A DNA stretch of 64,000 nucleotides from Chloroflexi bacterium AL-N1 (lineage in GTDB: Bacteria > Chloroflexota > Chloroflexia > Chloroflexales > Roseiflexaceae): assembly GCA_013122435.1 (NCBI GenBank), contig WYDT01000014.1:124001-188000 (forward strand). The letters are read 5' to 3'. The position numbers and the translations under genes are program-made. The notes under the pieces are model-generated. The model saw only the letters and a program-made list of their open reading frames with translations, did no database searches and was not told the DNA's origin. Numbering within the stretch: position 1 is the stretch's first letter; each line of letters begins with the position of its first letter. Shown piece after piece: positions 53,055 to 62,542 of the stretch.

Positions 53055-56000
53055 ATGATGAAGTACAGCTATGTCTTGTTGCGTGTAATAAGCATTGTAT
53101 GTATTCTCGTTAGGATCGTATGGCCGAGTACAGCTGTTCAGGCTCAAACACCAGATGAGCAGTCGAATCCCATAGGAGCATGTACTTTAGGTATGATGTA
53201 TGTGGGATTGAATCAATATGTTGATGCTCAACGATTACTTGAGTCAGGTGTTGCCCATTTTGAGGCCAACCCAGAATCACAAGATCAGTTTGCTGGTATG
53301 TGCATATTGTGGCTTGGTATCTTGCGTCAGAGCATCGGCGATTGGAATGGTGCACTTGAAGCATACGAACCTGCTCTAGAGATATTTCGCAAGAACAATG
53401 ATGCACAACTATCCTGGTCAATGTATTATGCCATCAGTGCTATTTACATGGCTCAAGGTCAACATAAGGAAGCAGAGAAGATGTTGCTTGAAGAAGCACT
53501 CCCACTGGTTCAACAAGAAGGTGAGTGGTTTCCATCTCTGTTACAAACACTTGCCGAAATTGGTACTTTGAATAATCTTGGCGCTACGCAGCTACGGCAA
53601 GAAAAGTATGATGAGGCATATGAATCACTGCTGCGTGCACGGTCGTTGTTTGAAACATTTCCCCCGAGTGATACTCCTTCACTTGATCTCACAGGTGCCA
53701 ACGACCCCGTTGATCCAGCACTTCTGCTTGAGTTTGTACAAATACTCGAAAATATGTTGTTGGGGAATACTACCGACGGCGATTTTGGGATGGGGCAATT
53801 TAGTGATCTGCTGCAGCTTTTTGTACGCCTTAATTTGCAACAGGAGCATAATTCACCCTCTTCAGATGAAGAATCTTCCCAACCAACAGCACAACCGCTA
53901 GAGGACTTGTTTCCGGTTGCTCCTAACGCTGATGAAGAAATAGATTTGCTGGATATACTGGAACTGTTTGAAGGTGGAGGGCTATTTGAGCCAGCCAACG
54001 AAGAGGAGGCCCCTGTAGATCTTGAGCAACTGTTAGCGCTTATTGAGCTATTTGAGCCAGCAGGTGAAGAGGATGACTCCGCAGATGCTGAACAACTATT
54101 ATCGCTTATTGAATTGATGAATGACCCTACTGAACTTGAGTCTCAGGTGGGACCTGATCTGCTCACTGGTGCCGATGGATTGGTTGACTCATTTGTGATT
54201 GGTGCAGCACAGGCGATTGAACCAATTGTCGTGAATAATCTTGGTGAAGTAAAGCGTGCACAGGAGGATTTTGCACAGGCGCATGTTCACTATGACGAAG
54301 CACTGGCAATGGTACAAAGTCAATTGAACACAGACACCGAGTTAGCTTCCAACCTCTTTTTTGTCTATGCCGAAGGTGCTACGCATAACAATAAAGGGCT
54401 GGCTTTGTATCAACAATATACGCTTGAACAGGAAGGTGATCTCCAGTTGGCCCTTGAACAGTATGATCTTGCCTTTGAGCGTATGCAGCAAATCAGACAA
54501 CCTGGTCCAGAGGCATCTGTGCGTCTTAATCGTGGGGCTCTCTATACCGATTTGGGGCAGTATGAACTTGCACTAGACGATTATCGTACTGCACTCGAAT
54601 TGCTTGAAGATATTCGTTTGGTTGGCGATACGAATCTGACCGCAGTTGCGGTTGATGAAAGCGCTATGGCCACCAATGTCTATGCACTTGGTGGATCATT
54701 GACACAATTTGTAGACGTTTACAACTACGCAGTACAGCTTTCACACAAAGTAGCAGAAGATAAGACAGGGACAGAACGCGATCAACTGCAACAGGATGCT
54801 TTTGCATTTGCAGAACGTAGTCGTGCGCGACTATTTCTGGATTTGCTGACGACAAGTCAGGCAGAACTTACAGATCCAGAGTTGGCCAACCTCCTACGTG
54901 AGGAACGACACGCGGCGGTCATGCGTCAGGCGATGGAGATGATTTATGACCAAACACAGGCCATGGAGTCAACCAGTGCCCCACTGCCGCCTGTTGATGA
55001 GCAACTTGAGCTTGCAAGAAACAACCATGAGCAGATCATCAGTCTTATTAAGGATCAGAATCCTCAGATAGCTGCCTTACTTGAAGATCAGGGCGGTGTG
55101 CTTTCTATACAGGAAGTACAGGAGTTACTTGATGATCAAACAACCTTGGTTTCATATTATACCTATGATGAACGTATCTTGCAGGAAGAGCAAGCCTTGG
55201 CTTTTGTCATAACCAAGGACACATTTGACATTGTTGAACTTCCCACCACAACGGCGGGGCTGATCAAGATGCAGTCAAAACTAAGCTTTTGGTTGTCCTC
55301 ACAAGATAAGGATGAGCAACCACATCCGCAGGTATTACAGGACTTGCACCAGATGTTAATTGCACCCCTTGCCGATGTATTAACAACAGAACAAGTTGGG
55401 ATTGTCCCCCATCAGATGATGCATTATGTACCATTCTCGGCGCTTACTGATGGAACATCCTACATCAGCAACCAACATACGCTTTTCCTGTTACCCTCAG
55501 CCAGCACATTACGATTGGTTCAAGAGAATGCCGCCCAAAAGCAATCATCAGATGCGCCTGTTGCGTTGGTCTTTGGTGATCCTGCAGTTGATGAGTCCTA
55601 CCAGAAGAGTGCACTTCCACTGGCTCGTACAGAAGCATTGTCAATTGCAAATCTGTTGAGCATAGATTTTTATAGAGACTCAGAGGCCAGTGAGCAGCAA
55701 CTCCGTCAGCGTATCACCGAGGCAGATATTGTGCACCTTGCAGCACATGGTGTGTATAATCGCAATAATCCTATTGACAGTGCACTATACCTTGCAGGTG
55801 ATCCTGATAGTCCCCCAGACAGGGATGGGAGGCTTCGGGTAGGGGAAATTTTCAATCTGCAACTGCCCAATACAACATTGGTTGTGCTAAGTGCCTGCGA
55901 GACCAATACCAGAGCTTCGATTGATCCAGAGCGGGAAGATCGTGGTTTATCAAAGGGTGATGAAGTCGTAAGTTTGACCCGTGCGTTCTTTATGGCTGGA

Positions 56001-56495
56001 AGTCCCAGTGTGCTATCAACATTGTGGCAAGTCAATGATAAGGAAACACATGATCTTATGGTTGCCTTCTATACATACTGGCAGCAGGATGGCATGAGCA
56101 AGACTGAGGCACTACGTGCTGCACAGGAAGAACTGCAAGATGCAGGAGTAGGCCCGTTTTACTGGGGAGCTTTTCATTTGTATGGTGACTCTAGTATGGG
56201 CAACATAGGTTTTGAGATCGTAGCATCACCCACACCAGAACCAACTCCTACTACAATGCCAACTCCGACAGTAGTTGAAACAGCAACATCGGAAGCTATT
56301 GCTGAAGTTGATCCCGATACCGTAGATGAGTCTTCGTCATCAGATGATGTGTCAGAGGTTGATACAGAAGAACCAGCGTCACTTGCAAGTCAAGGTAACG
56401 GTTTCTGTACTTTGCCCTTTGCAATCACGTTTCTGGCTCTTGTAGGGCTGTGGGGGCGTCGTCGGGCAAAAGAGATGGAGGAGCAACACATTTGA
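53055..56495 (+). CDS. Exported TPR-CHAT protease with C-terminal membrane anchor
   Basis: CHAT domains are caspase/separase-like cysteine proteases. The 1146-residue protein has a signal peptide (about 10-33) and TPR repeats (about 45-220). An acidic insert (about 270-365) contains three copies of a roughly 30-residue unit (EQLLALIELFEPAGEED), and a second TPR block (about 400-600) leads to a CHAT domain (about 690-1055). The catalytic residues are His898 (VHLAAHGVYN) and Cys948 (VVLSACET). A Thr/Pro linker and a C-terminal membrane helix (FAITFLALVGLWGRRR) finish it. Signal plus tail anchor would place the protease outside the membrane. Ribosome site GGAGGG. Confidence 0.88.
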   Translation: MMKYSYVLLRVISIVCILVRIVWPSTAVQAQTPDEQSNPIGACTLGMMYVGLNQYVDAQRLLESGVAHFEANPESQDQFAGMCILWLGILRQSIGDWNGALEAYEPALEIFRKNNDAQLSWSMYYAISAIYMAQGQHKEAEKMLLEEALPLVQQEGEWFPSLLQTLAEIGTLNNLGATQLRQEKYDEAYESLLRARSLFETFPPSDTPSLDLTGANDPVDPALLLEFVQILENMLLGNTTDGDFGMGQFSDLLQLFVRLNLQQEHNSPSSDEESSQPTAQPLEDLFPVAPNADEEIDLLDILELFEGGGLFEPANEEEAPVDLEQLLALIELFEPAGEEDDSADAEQLLSLIELMNDPTELESQVGPDLLTGADGLVDSFVIGAAQAIEPIVVNNLGEVKRAQEDFAQAHVHYDEALAMVQSQLNTDTELASNLFFVYAEGATHNNKGLALYQQYTLEQEGDLQLALEQYDLAFERMQQIRQPGPEASVRLNRGALYTDLGQYELALDDYRTALELLEDIRLVGDTNLTAVAVDESAMATNVYALGGSLTQFVDVYNYAVQLSHKVAEDKTGTERDQLQQDAFAFAERSRARLFLDLLTTSQAELTDPELANLLREERHAAVMRQAMEMIYDQTQAMESTSAPLPPVDEQLELARNNHEQIISLIKDQNPQIAALLEDQGGVLSIQEVQELLDDQTTLVSYYTYDERILQEEQALAFVITKDTFDIVELPTTTAGLIKMQSKLSFWLSSQDKDEQPHPQVLQDLHQMLIAPLADVLTTEQVGIVPHQMMHYVPFSALTDGTSYISNQHTLFLLPSASTLRLVQENAAQKQSSDAPVALVFGDPAVDESYQKSALPLARTEALSIANLLSIDFYRDSEASEQQLRQRITEADIVHLAAHGVYNRNNPIDSALYLAGDPDSPPDRDGRLRVGEIFNLQLPNTTLVVLSACETNTRASIDPEREDRGLSKGDEVVSLTRAFFMAGSPSVLSTLWQVNDKETHDLMVAFYTYWQQDGMSKTEALRAAQEELQDAGVGPFYWGAFHLYGDSSMGNIGFEIVASPTPEPTPTTMPTPTVVETATSEAIAEVDPDTVDESSSSDDVSEVDTEEPASLASQGNGFCTLPFAITFLALVGLWGRRRAKEMEEQHI

Positions 56496-56549
56496 GTATA
56501 CCTTAATCCAAAGACACAGAGAGATACAAAAAGATAACATACTTCTATT

Positions 56550-56572
56550 GTGGCAACTCTTGTAGTTGCCAC
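56550..56572. terminator. Hairpin between convergent operons
   Basis: Perfect 9-bp stem GTGGCAACT / AGTTGCCAC with a 5-nt loop. It lies between the CHAT gene and the convergent gene at 56634 and may end both transcripts; the T tract is weak. Confidence 0.55.
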
Positions 56573-56633
56573 TCTCCATTTCACCTGTGTGGTGTTGATC
56601 GATGCAATGTGATTAGTGTCGTCACACATGCGC

Positions 56634-57173
56634 TTATACAATCAGCGGAATCACCCGATACTCGACATACCAGTAAACACCTGACACAATAATAATCAGA
56701 AAAGCCACCAGATACGTCTCTTGCCAGCGCCAGAAATTGCTTAGGCGTGGTGGATTCCGAAACCCTGGACCAACCATCTCGTTCAGTAGTGCGACCTCTT
56801 CGCGGCGATAATCGAACCACGACCAGAATGCTGCAAATAGCGAAACGGCAGCGAACAGGGTTAAAATAATAAGTAAACCAAGCAAGCCCCGTATACCAGT
56901 TTGGACAATTTCGGCAGTGATGTTGAGGCCACGCCAGGCCGCAAAGAGACCAACCCCACCACCAATGACTACCGTTGCCAGTGCTTGGAAGAGGTTGAGA
57001 TATTTATGCATGTTCTCGTTGAGCGTGTGAATTTCTCGCAAAATATATTTATAGCGTTCCAGTTTGAATTCTATCGAATGCTCAACATGTTTATATTGCG
57101 TGATGACACGATCAACCTCTTGTGCAATGGTTGTTGTGAGCATCGTGCTATCTTGCTGCTGGGTATTCTCCAT
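56634..57173 (-). CDS. Three-helix membrane protein (SLATT-like layout)
   Basis: The 179-residue protein has a charged N-terminal helical region (about 1-55) and three membrane helices (about 60-80, 92-118, 150-175). A short soluble loop (DYRREEVALLNEMVGPGFRNPPRLSNFW) separates the last two. The layout is like SLATT-domain effectors, which are membrane proteins partnered with nucleotide-using genes, but the family match is not certain. It lies 41 nt downstream of the HD/HSP90-like gene, in the same operon. Confidence 0.55.
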   Translation of the reverse strand: MENTQQQDSTMLTTTIAQEVDRVITQYKHVEHSIEFKLERYKYILREIHTLNENMHKYLNLFQALATVVIGGGVGLFAAWRGLNITAEIVQTGIRGLLGLLIILTLFAAVSLFAAFWSWFDYRREEVALLNEMVGPGFRNPPRLSNFWRWQETYLVAFLIIIVSGVYWYVEYRVIPLIV

Positions 57174-57214
57174 GGTTGCTCCTTTTTATACGATGATAAT
57201 TGCCATTAACAGCT

Positions 57215-60157
57215 TTATGTTGTTTGTTCCCGGGCATGATGCAAGGTAAAGGTGTCTAATTCACAGCCTATGTGAGGTGGATAGAGATTGGGTGGCAGAT
57301 CGGGAATCTGGTGCCATCCTGTAAGATAGCTCAGGAGACTCTGCCCACTGTCAAGACCAACTAATGCGCTTCGTAAATGGGTCAGGAGCATCTCCCATTG
57401 GTTTTTACTGATGAGATGCGAGTCTTTCTTGTGAGCGTATCGCACTCGTTTGAGCCACTGAACGAATGGATGTGTGGCGTTGAGCAGGTATTTATCAGCT
57501 GCTGCTGCTGTCCCGAGGTACAGTGTGCATCCTACGGTAGTTGGTGATGGCAGAGGAACAATGTGAAAAGCAAAGGCGGTTTCCCAGTAATCCAGTGAGG
57601 TAACAGTGCGCGGTTGCCAATCGATGGCGAGGTAGTCTCCAACCAGCCAGTGTACGATCACAGCCTGGCGCTGGTCGAAAAGAGCGTGGCAATGTTGTGT
57701 AGACAAGTGTTGCAGATCGTCGTCGATGAGGCATGGTATATCATTATCGTTTGTGGCTGGTATGGTGGTGTTTTGGGCCCACCCATTGCCATTACGATGG
57801 CGTTGTGGCGAGTAGAGCACTGTTGTGATAGTTGGTGCTGTTTGTAATTCACGGAGTGAGACAAGCTGACTCTGACCACGCTGATAGATCCGGATCATTC
57901 CTGGGAATGTTTCCCAAAATGAGGATAGGGGAAAGTCGCTCACGAGTTGTTGTTTGTACTTCCAGCCATGTTCCGAGGTTGCTCTGGGCGCGGTTGCCAG
58001 ATGTTCGCTGAGAATTTCTTCCCAACGAGACTCGAGAGTTTGCTGCCAATCCACATCAGACCGATGGTGTTGCAAGGCATCCCTTGAGAGGGTCGGGAGT
58101 ATCAAGTTGTTGCGAAAGTCAATACGGGCGCTCATTTGGCGGGCTGATTGCTCTGACGCGCCATCATCAACCAGTGTAATGCCATGAAAACAGGCTAAAT
58201 TGCCAGGAAACGGGAGCTTGTGTGCGAGTGGATGTCGCCGAAAATAACGATCAAGATCGCGGCGGGCCTTCCAAGACTCCCCACGTTGATCACTTTGCAC
58301 AAAAACATACAACTCTCCCTCAATACCAGGGCGGTTGACGGGAAACGCACGTACGGTATAACATATGCCCTCAGTCATCATGTGCGGCATGTCATAACAG
58401 AACTGTGTCGACTGCTCTGCCGTAATCGTCGTCTCTTGCCCCAGATCGTTCACGATAATGGGCAATTCGACACGACGACACCAGTTGGTGATATATGCGG
58501 TTAGTTGTCCCGGTTGCAGAGGTTTACGTAACAGCACTTCGATACGGGTTCCGCTGCTTGATCGTGACCCTTGCTCAATCAGGAGGTAGTTCTGTGGCCC
58601 GGTCAGCTTCAAACGCAATGGCTGGCTGTGCACACGTGAGGTTGGTTTGTAACTTTCAATGATAATGTTCTCGCTCACTGCAAAGACCGAAAGAAATCCT
58701 AATCCAAATTGGCTGGTAGGGATAAAGCCAAATGAGCGGCGAAAATCCTCTGAGGTATAGTATGAACGTCCTATCTGGAGCAGATAGTGTTGAATGATCT
58801 GCTGATCCATGCCAATACCCTGGTCTTCAACAATCAGTACCTGTTGCTGTGCTAATTCACCAGATTGTTCATGAGGGATAAGGCGCGTTTGTAAATGAAT
58901 GTGAAGGGTGTAGCGGTCACGAAAAGCCGCCTCGATATGTGTTGGATATGGAGGAAGTTCTTGCCCTGCTCCATCGAGATCGATATACATCTGGCAACGC
59001 GTGGCATCGAGCGCATTTTGGATCAGTTCTCTTACAAAGGTCATTGGGTCGCTATACAGATTGCCTATCAGCCGCTCATAAATCTCATTCTGCTGCAGCT
59101 CGAATCGCCATTGTGTTGGGATGTATGTTGCTTCTGGAGTTGGTCGGATCTTGATGGTTGGTGCCGCCCCGTCGAGACTGACTCGTGGTAGGCGCCATTC
59201 GCTATGCCGTTTAGTCCCCGCCATAAGTGTTTTCGCGTGATCAACCTCATCGACCAGCCACTGACACCAATCCTGCAGAAATCGATGTTCTTCTTGCGCC
59301 GTGCATTCAGCAATCACTTCGATGCAGTCCGGTGTGGTCAAACGATGTCGAAAGCGTTGATATTGACTCCAATACGCCAGACTTTCACCAGGAAGGGGGC
59401 ATGCGGCGTTCAAGAGTAGCGGACAGGCGCGGTCATGTGACATGTCAAGCAGGTCACCCAGTCGCAACACAATGGCACAAAAACGTACGTTTACCAATTG
59501 GCCCTGAATGTTACGTCGATCAGGGTAGCGTTCCTGATCCTCAAGTTCGTAGTGATTTAGTCCGTGGGCGATACAGACGGCAGTGATGGTATTGAAAAGA
59601 ATGGGATCGTCGAAATCGAAGCGTCGGAGTGCTTCACGATGGTGTGTGAGAATATGGGCTGTGCGTTGATGGTGTGTACGCCGAACGAATTCGGCGACCA
59701 GAAATCGTGTTTGGACATCAGCCAGAAAGTGCCGTTCAGTAGAGTCAAGAGGTAGTTGATCGTTTCGCATGGCTTCGATAGCCTGCCATCGTTTTGCGCC
59801 CCCATTGTTATGGGCAATCCAATGTTTCCATTCAGAAGAAGCAAGAATAGTGGCTTTGACGCGGTCAGGCACTACCATCCCGACATCGTGGAGATAGGCC
59901 GCTGTAATCAGGATATATGCCTCAATAGGTGATAGGGCTACCATCGGGCGATCATCGCGGAAGAGCAGCTGCGACATCTGTGAGATGATCTCATCGCTAT
60001 GGGTGATGGTGTGACGGGTATAGTGTGGAAAGGTATTTGGGATGTATTCTAACCAACCCTGTACGGTGTGGCGTAGTTCGACACACTTGCCGTAATAGTC
60101 AAAGCGATGGCGTTTGAGATAGGCTATCAGCGGTGAAAGTTGTGAATCGGTGTGCAT
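57215..60157 (-). CDS. HD-domain protein fused to an HSP90-like ATPase
   Basis: The 980-residue product (ATG 60157, AAGGAG upstream) has an N-terminal HD domain: HTITHSDEIISQ, then ITAAYLHDVGMVV with the HD pair, and a later Asp in VLRLGDLLDMSHDRA. From about residue 345 it has a GHKL ATPase of HSP90/HtpG type: FVRELIQNALDATR (the Asn that binds Mg-ATP), VEDQGIGMD, and then TSQFGLGFLSVFAVSENIIIES, followed by the middle domain. The last 250 residues are not recognised. HtpG alone lacks an HD domain. The pair with the three-helix membrane protein suggests a sensor plus membrane effector, but this is inference. Confidence 0.8.
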   Translation of the reverse strand: MHTDSQLSPLIAYLKRHRFDYYGKCVELRHTVQGWLEYIPNTFPHYTRHTITHSDEIISQMSQLLFRDDRPMVALSPIEAYILITAAYLHDVGMVVPDRVKATILASSEWKHWIAHNNGGAKRWQAIEAMRNDQLPLDSTERHFLADVQTRFLVAEFVRRTHHQRTAHILTHHREALRRFDFDDPILFNTITAVCIAHGLNHYELEDQERYPDRRNIQGQLVNVRFCAIVLRLGDLLDMSHDRACPLLLNAACPLPGESLAYWSQYQRFRHRLTTPDCIEVIAECTAQEEHRFLQDWCQWLVDEVDHAKTLMAGTKRHSEWRLPRVSLDGAAPTIKIRPTPEATYIPTQWRFELQQNEIYERLIGNLYSDPMTFVRELIQNALDATRCQMYIDLDGAGQELPPYPTHIEAAFRDRYTLHIHLQTRLIPHEQSGELAQQQVLIVEDQGIGMDQQIIQHYLLQIGRSYYTSEDFRRSFGFIPTSQFGLGFLSVFAVSENIIIESYKPTSRVHSQPLRLKLTGPQNYLLIEQGSRSSSGTRIEVLLRKPLQPGQLTAYITNWCRRVELPIIVNDLGQETTITAEQSTQFCYDMPHMMTEGICYTVRAFPVNRPGIEGELYVFVQSDQRGESWKARRDLDRYFRRHPLAHKLPFPGNLACFHGITLVDDGASEQSARQMSARIDFRNNLILPTLSRDALQHHRSDVDWQQTLESRWEEILSEHLATAPRATSEHGWKYKQQLVSDFPLSSFWETFPGMIRIYQRGQSQLVSLRELQTAPTITTVLYSPQRHRNGNGWAQNTTIPATNDNDIPCLIDDDLQHLSTQHCHALFDQRQAVIVHWLVGDYLAIDWQPRTVTSLDYWETAFAFHIVPLPSPTTVGCTLYLGTAAAADKYLLNATHPFVQWLKRVRYAHKKDSHLISKNQWEMLLTHLRSALVGLDSGQSLLSYLTGWHQIPDLPPNLYPPHIGCELDTFTLHHAREQTT

Positions 60158-60483
60158 CACAAGCAACACTCCTTGTAGTTCATATAGTACGTGGAGCTTG
60201 GTTGTTGTTAAAACGACGTTTATGCTGTGGACCCAACAGTATATCTGTTCGTTAAAATGGTGTCAAGGAAAATAGCTAAAGTAGTTGCTATTAATAGTAG
60301 TAATGGGGAATCGTATGCGGGGAAGCCACGTACGTATGCATGCAGACGAGTCATGCATGTATACGACACATCGAGTTTGGTTAGTGTCACATAGATCTCT
60401 CTGTTGCTCTGCGTCTTTGTGTTAAGATATGGTGTCGGGTGTAGAGGTGCGTAGGCTACCCACGCACCTACGGATGTGTTTTG
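60158..60483. other. Intergenic stretch with one hairpin
   Basis: No gene. The 8-bp hairpin AGGTGCGT / ACGCACCT (60445-60469) lies 15 nt beyond the stop of the DJ-1/PfpI gene and may end its transcript. Short palindromes such as GCATGC occur near 60340. Confidence 0.45.
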
Positions 60484-61065
60484 TTAGGGCTCAATGCGTG
60501 TTCCCAACAGCTTAAGAAATTCGGCAGTAAACGCTGCGTTGGCAGGCCATGCCGGGCCACTGACGAGATTTCCCTCTACGTGAACGCCATCTGGTGGCAG
60601 ATCGACATAAGTACCGCCAGCACGGGTAACATCTGGACCACAGGCTGGGTAGGCTGAGCAGCTACGACCTTCGAGCACACCTGCTGCAACCAGCACCTGC
60701 GCGCCATGGCAGATCGCAGCAACAGGTTTGTTGTGTTCAAAGAAATGGCGTACGATTTGGAGCACTCGCTCGTTGAGTCGGATGTACTCAGGGGCGCGCC
60801 CACCCGGAATCACTAAGCCATCGTAATCCTCAGGGCGGATTTCATCAAAATTGGCATTGAGTACAAAGTTGTGGCCGGGCTTTTCACTGTAGGTCTGGTC
60901 TCCCTCGAAGTCGTGGATGGCTGTGCGAACACTGTCGCCTGCGGTTTTATCGGGACAGACTGCGTGCACGTTGTGTCCGATCATCTGGATCGCCTGAAAT
61001 GGCACCATGACTTCATAATCTTCAACATAGTCACCAACCAGAAAGAGCACATTTTTGACGCCCAT
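60484..61065 (-). CDS. DJ-1/PfpI-family protein
   Basis: The 193-residue protein has the class I glutamine amidotransferase-like fold of the PfpI/DJ-1 group. Cys119 sits in the nucleophile elbow (AAICHGAQVL) next to His120, and a Glu in VEDYEVMVPFQ (about 15-18) is conserved. DYDGLVIPGGRAPEY is also diagnostic. Members are proteases, deglycases or chaperones; which one applies here is not known. It is transcribed alone. Confidence 0.92.
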   Translation of the reverse strand: MGVKNVLFLVGDYVEDYEVMVPFQAIQMIGHNVHAVCPDKTAGDSVRTAIHDFEGDQTYSEKPGHNFVLNANFDEIRPEDYDGLVIPGGRAPEYIRLNERVLQIVRHFFEHNKPVAAICHGAQVLVAAGVLEGRSCSAYPACGPDVTRAGGTYVDLPPDGVHVEGNLVSGPAWPANAAFTAEFLKLLGTRIEP

Positions 61066-61309
61066 GAGAGAACCTCCTTGTCTGGCACATCACTGTGATA
61101 GTTTTGGTGTCACGAAGAATGTCATAACATCAGGTAACACATGGTGAAAGACTACCTGAACAAAAGTATCGGAGTAGGGTATTGGTTTTGATTCCACTAT
61201 AAATGGTACCGAGTTTGGAGATCGGAGTCAAGCGTGCGTTTTCATTTCTAACATGTGGAGTAGTTTGGCATAGCGATAAGCGAATGATCTGCGTCTTATG
61301 TGGTGTAAG

Positions 61310-62542
61310 CTATTCGCTCCGTGCATTCCGCAGCGACCGGCTCGTGGCTGCAATAGCGGTGGCGATGAGGAGTGCTCCACCAGCACTCAGAAAGAGTGTG
61401 GCAAGCCCCAGTTCAGCAAGCACCCCGGTGAGTGCATAGGAGATTGGTTCGAGACCAAGAGCCGCGACCGCAGTAATGCCCATCACGCGCCCCTGCATCG
61501 AGTCGCCTGCCTGTACTTGCAACCATGTTGTGGCATACACCTCAAGCCAACCGTTGGCACATCCCATCGTAACGACAACCAGCAATGTAAGCAAGAGCGT
61601 TGGTGCGAACCCAAATGCAATCATACCAATACCTATTATGCTACTGGCCGCCAGGAGTAGCCATTCTACGCGTCGTATGCTCACAGCTCCCGCAGCTATC
61701 GCACCGATCAAGCCACCTGCTCCCCATGCCGAGACCATCCAGCCAAAGGCATCAACGCCTCCAAAACGTGTATTGGCCAACAACCCACCCCCAACCAGAA
61801 TTGGCCCAATTAACATCAGATTGATCGCAGCGAGGAGACCAATCACGGCTCGTAGTGATTTGTTCTTCCACGTATAGACAAAACCTTTTTGTATATCATT
61901 GAGTGCCGCACGTGGTCCAAAAGCGGTGGAAGTTGGTGTTTTGTGTTGGTAGCGTATCTGGCTGATCCCAATGATGGCAAGGAGTGATGCAATGACACTG
62001 CCAACGAAGGCTGCACCTGAGCCAAATTGTGCAATGACTAATCCGGCTAATCCTGGTCCCAGGAATGTGGTCACCTGAGTGACCAGCCCGATAAGCGCAT
62101 TTGCCGCATTCAGTTGCGTCTTTTGTACGAGTTTTGGAACTAACGCAGTGGCAGCGGGGAAGGCAATGGCGTCGACCAGCCCGAGCGCTACTGCAAATAT
62201 ATACAAATGCCATGTCTGTACAGATTCGGTCAGAATGAGGGCTGCAAAAAGGACGTTGATGATAGTACTAGCCAGACTGGAAACCAAGAGGACCGTTTTG
62301 GGTGAAAAGCGGTCGGCCAGAGCACCACCAAAAATCATAAACAGTGCCCGTGGAACGGCGGCGGCAGCGAGCACCGAACCAAGCGCAACGCCCGATCCGG
62401 TGAGTTGGAGGGCTAGCCATGGGAGGGCGATCAGATAGAATTGATCGCCCAGTGATGAAGCCGTGTGTCCGATGATCAGCCAGCGGAATGATGGGATTTT
62501 TAGCGTGTGTAGCGGGTTTGTTGTGCGAACGGCAGGGTCCAT
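61310..62542 (-). CDS. MFS transporter
   Basis: The 410-residue protein has twelve hydrophobic segments and the layout of the MFS_3/enterobactin-exporter-like group: FRWLIIGHTASSLGDQFYLIALPWLALQLTGSG at the start and the motif GGALADRFSPKTVLL after helix 2. It is likely a drug or siderophore exporter. Its ATG directly abuts the stop codon of the DUF418 gene, so the two are translationally coupled. The operon also contains a TetR regulator. Confidence 0.9.
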   Translation of the reverse strand: MDPAVRTTNPLHTLKIPSFRWLIIGHTASSLGDQFYLIALPWLALQLTGSGVALGSVLAAAAVPRALFMIFGGALADRFSPKTVLLVSSLASTIINVLFAALILTESVQTWHLYIFAVALGLVDAIAFPAATALVPKLVQKTQLNAANALIGLVTQVTTFLGPGLAGLVIAQFGSGAAFVGSVIASLLAIIGISQIRYQHKTPTSTAFGPRAALNDIQKGFVYTWKNKSLRAVIGLLAAINLMLIGPILVGGGLLANTRFGGVDAFGWMVSAWGAGGLIGAIAAGAVSIRRVEWLLLAASSIIGIGMIAFGFAPTLLLTLLVVVTMGCANGWLEVYATTWLQVQAGDSMQGRVMGITAVAALGLEPISYALTGVLAELGLATLFLSAGGALLIATAIAATSRSLRNARSE

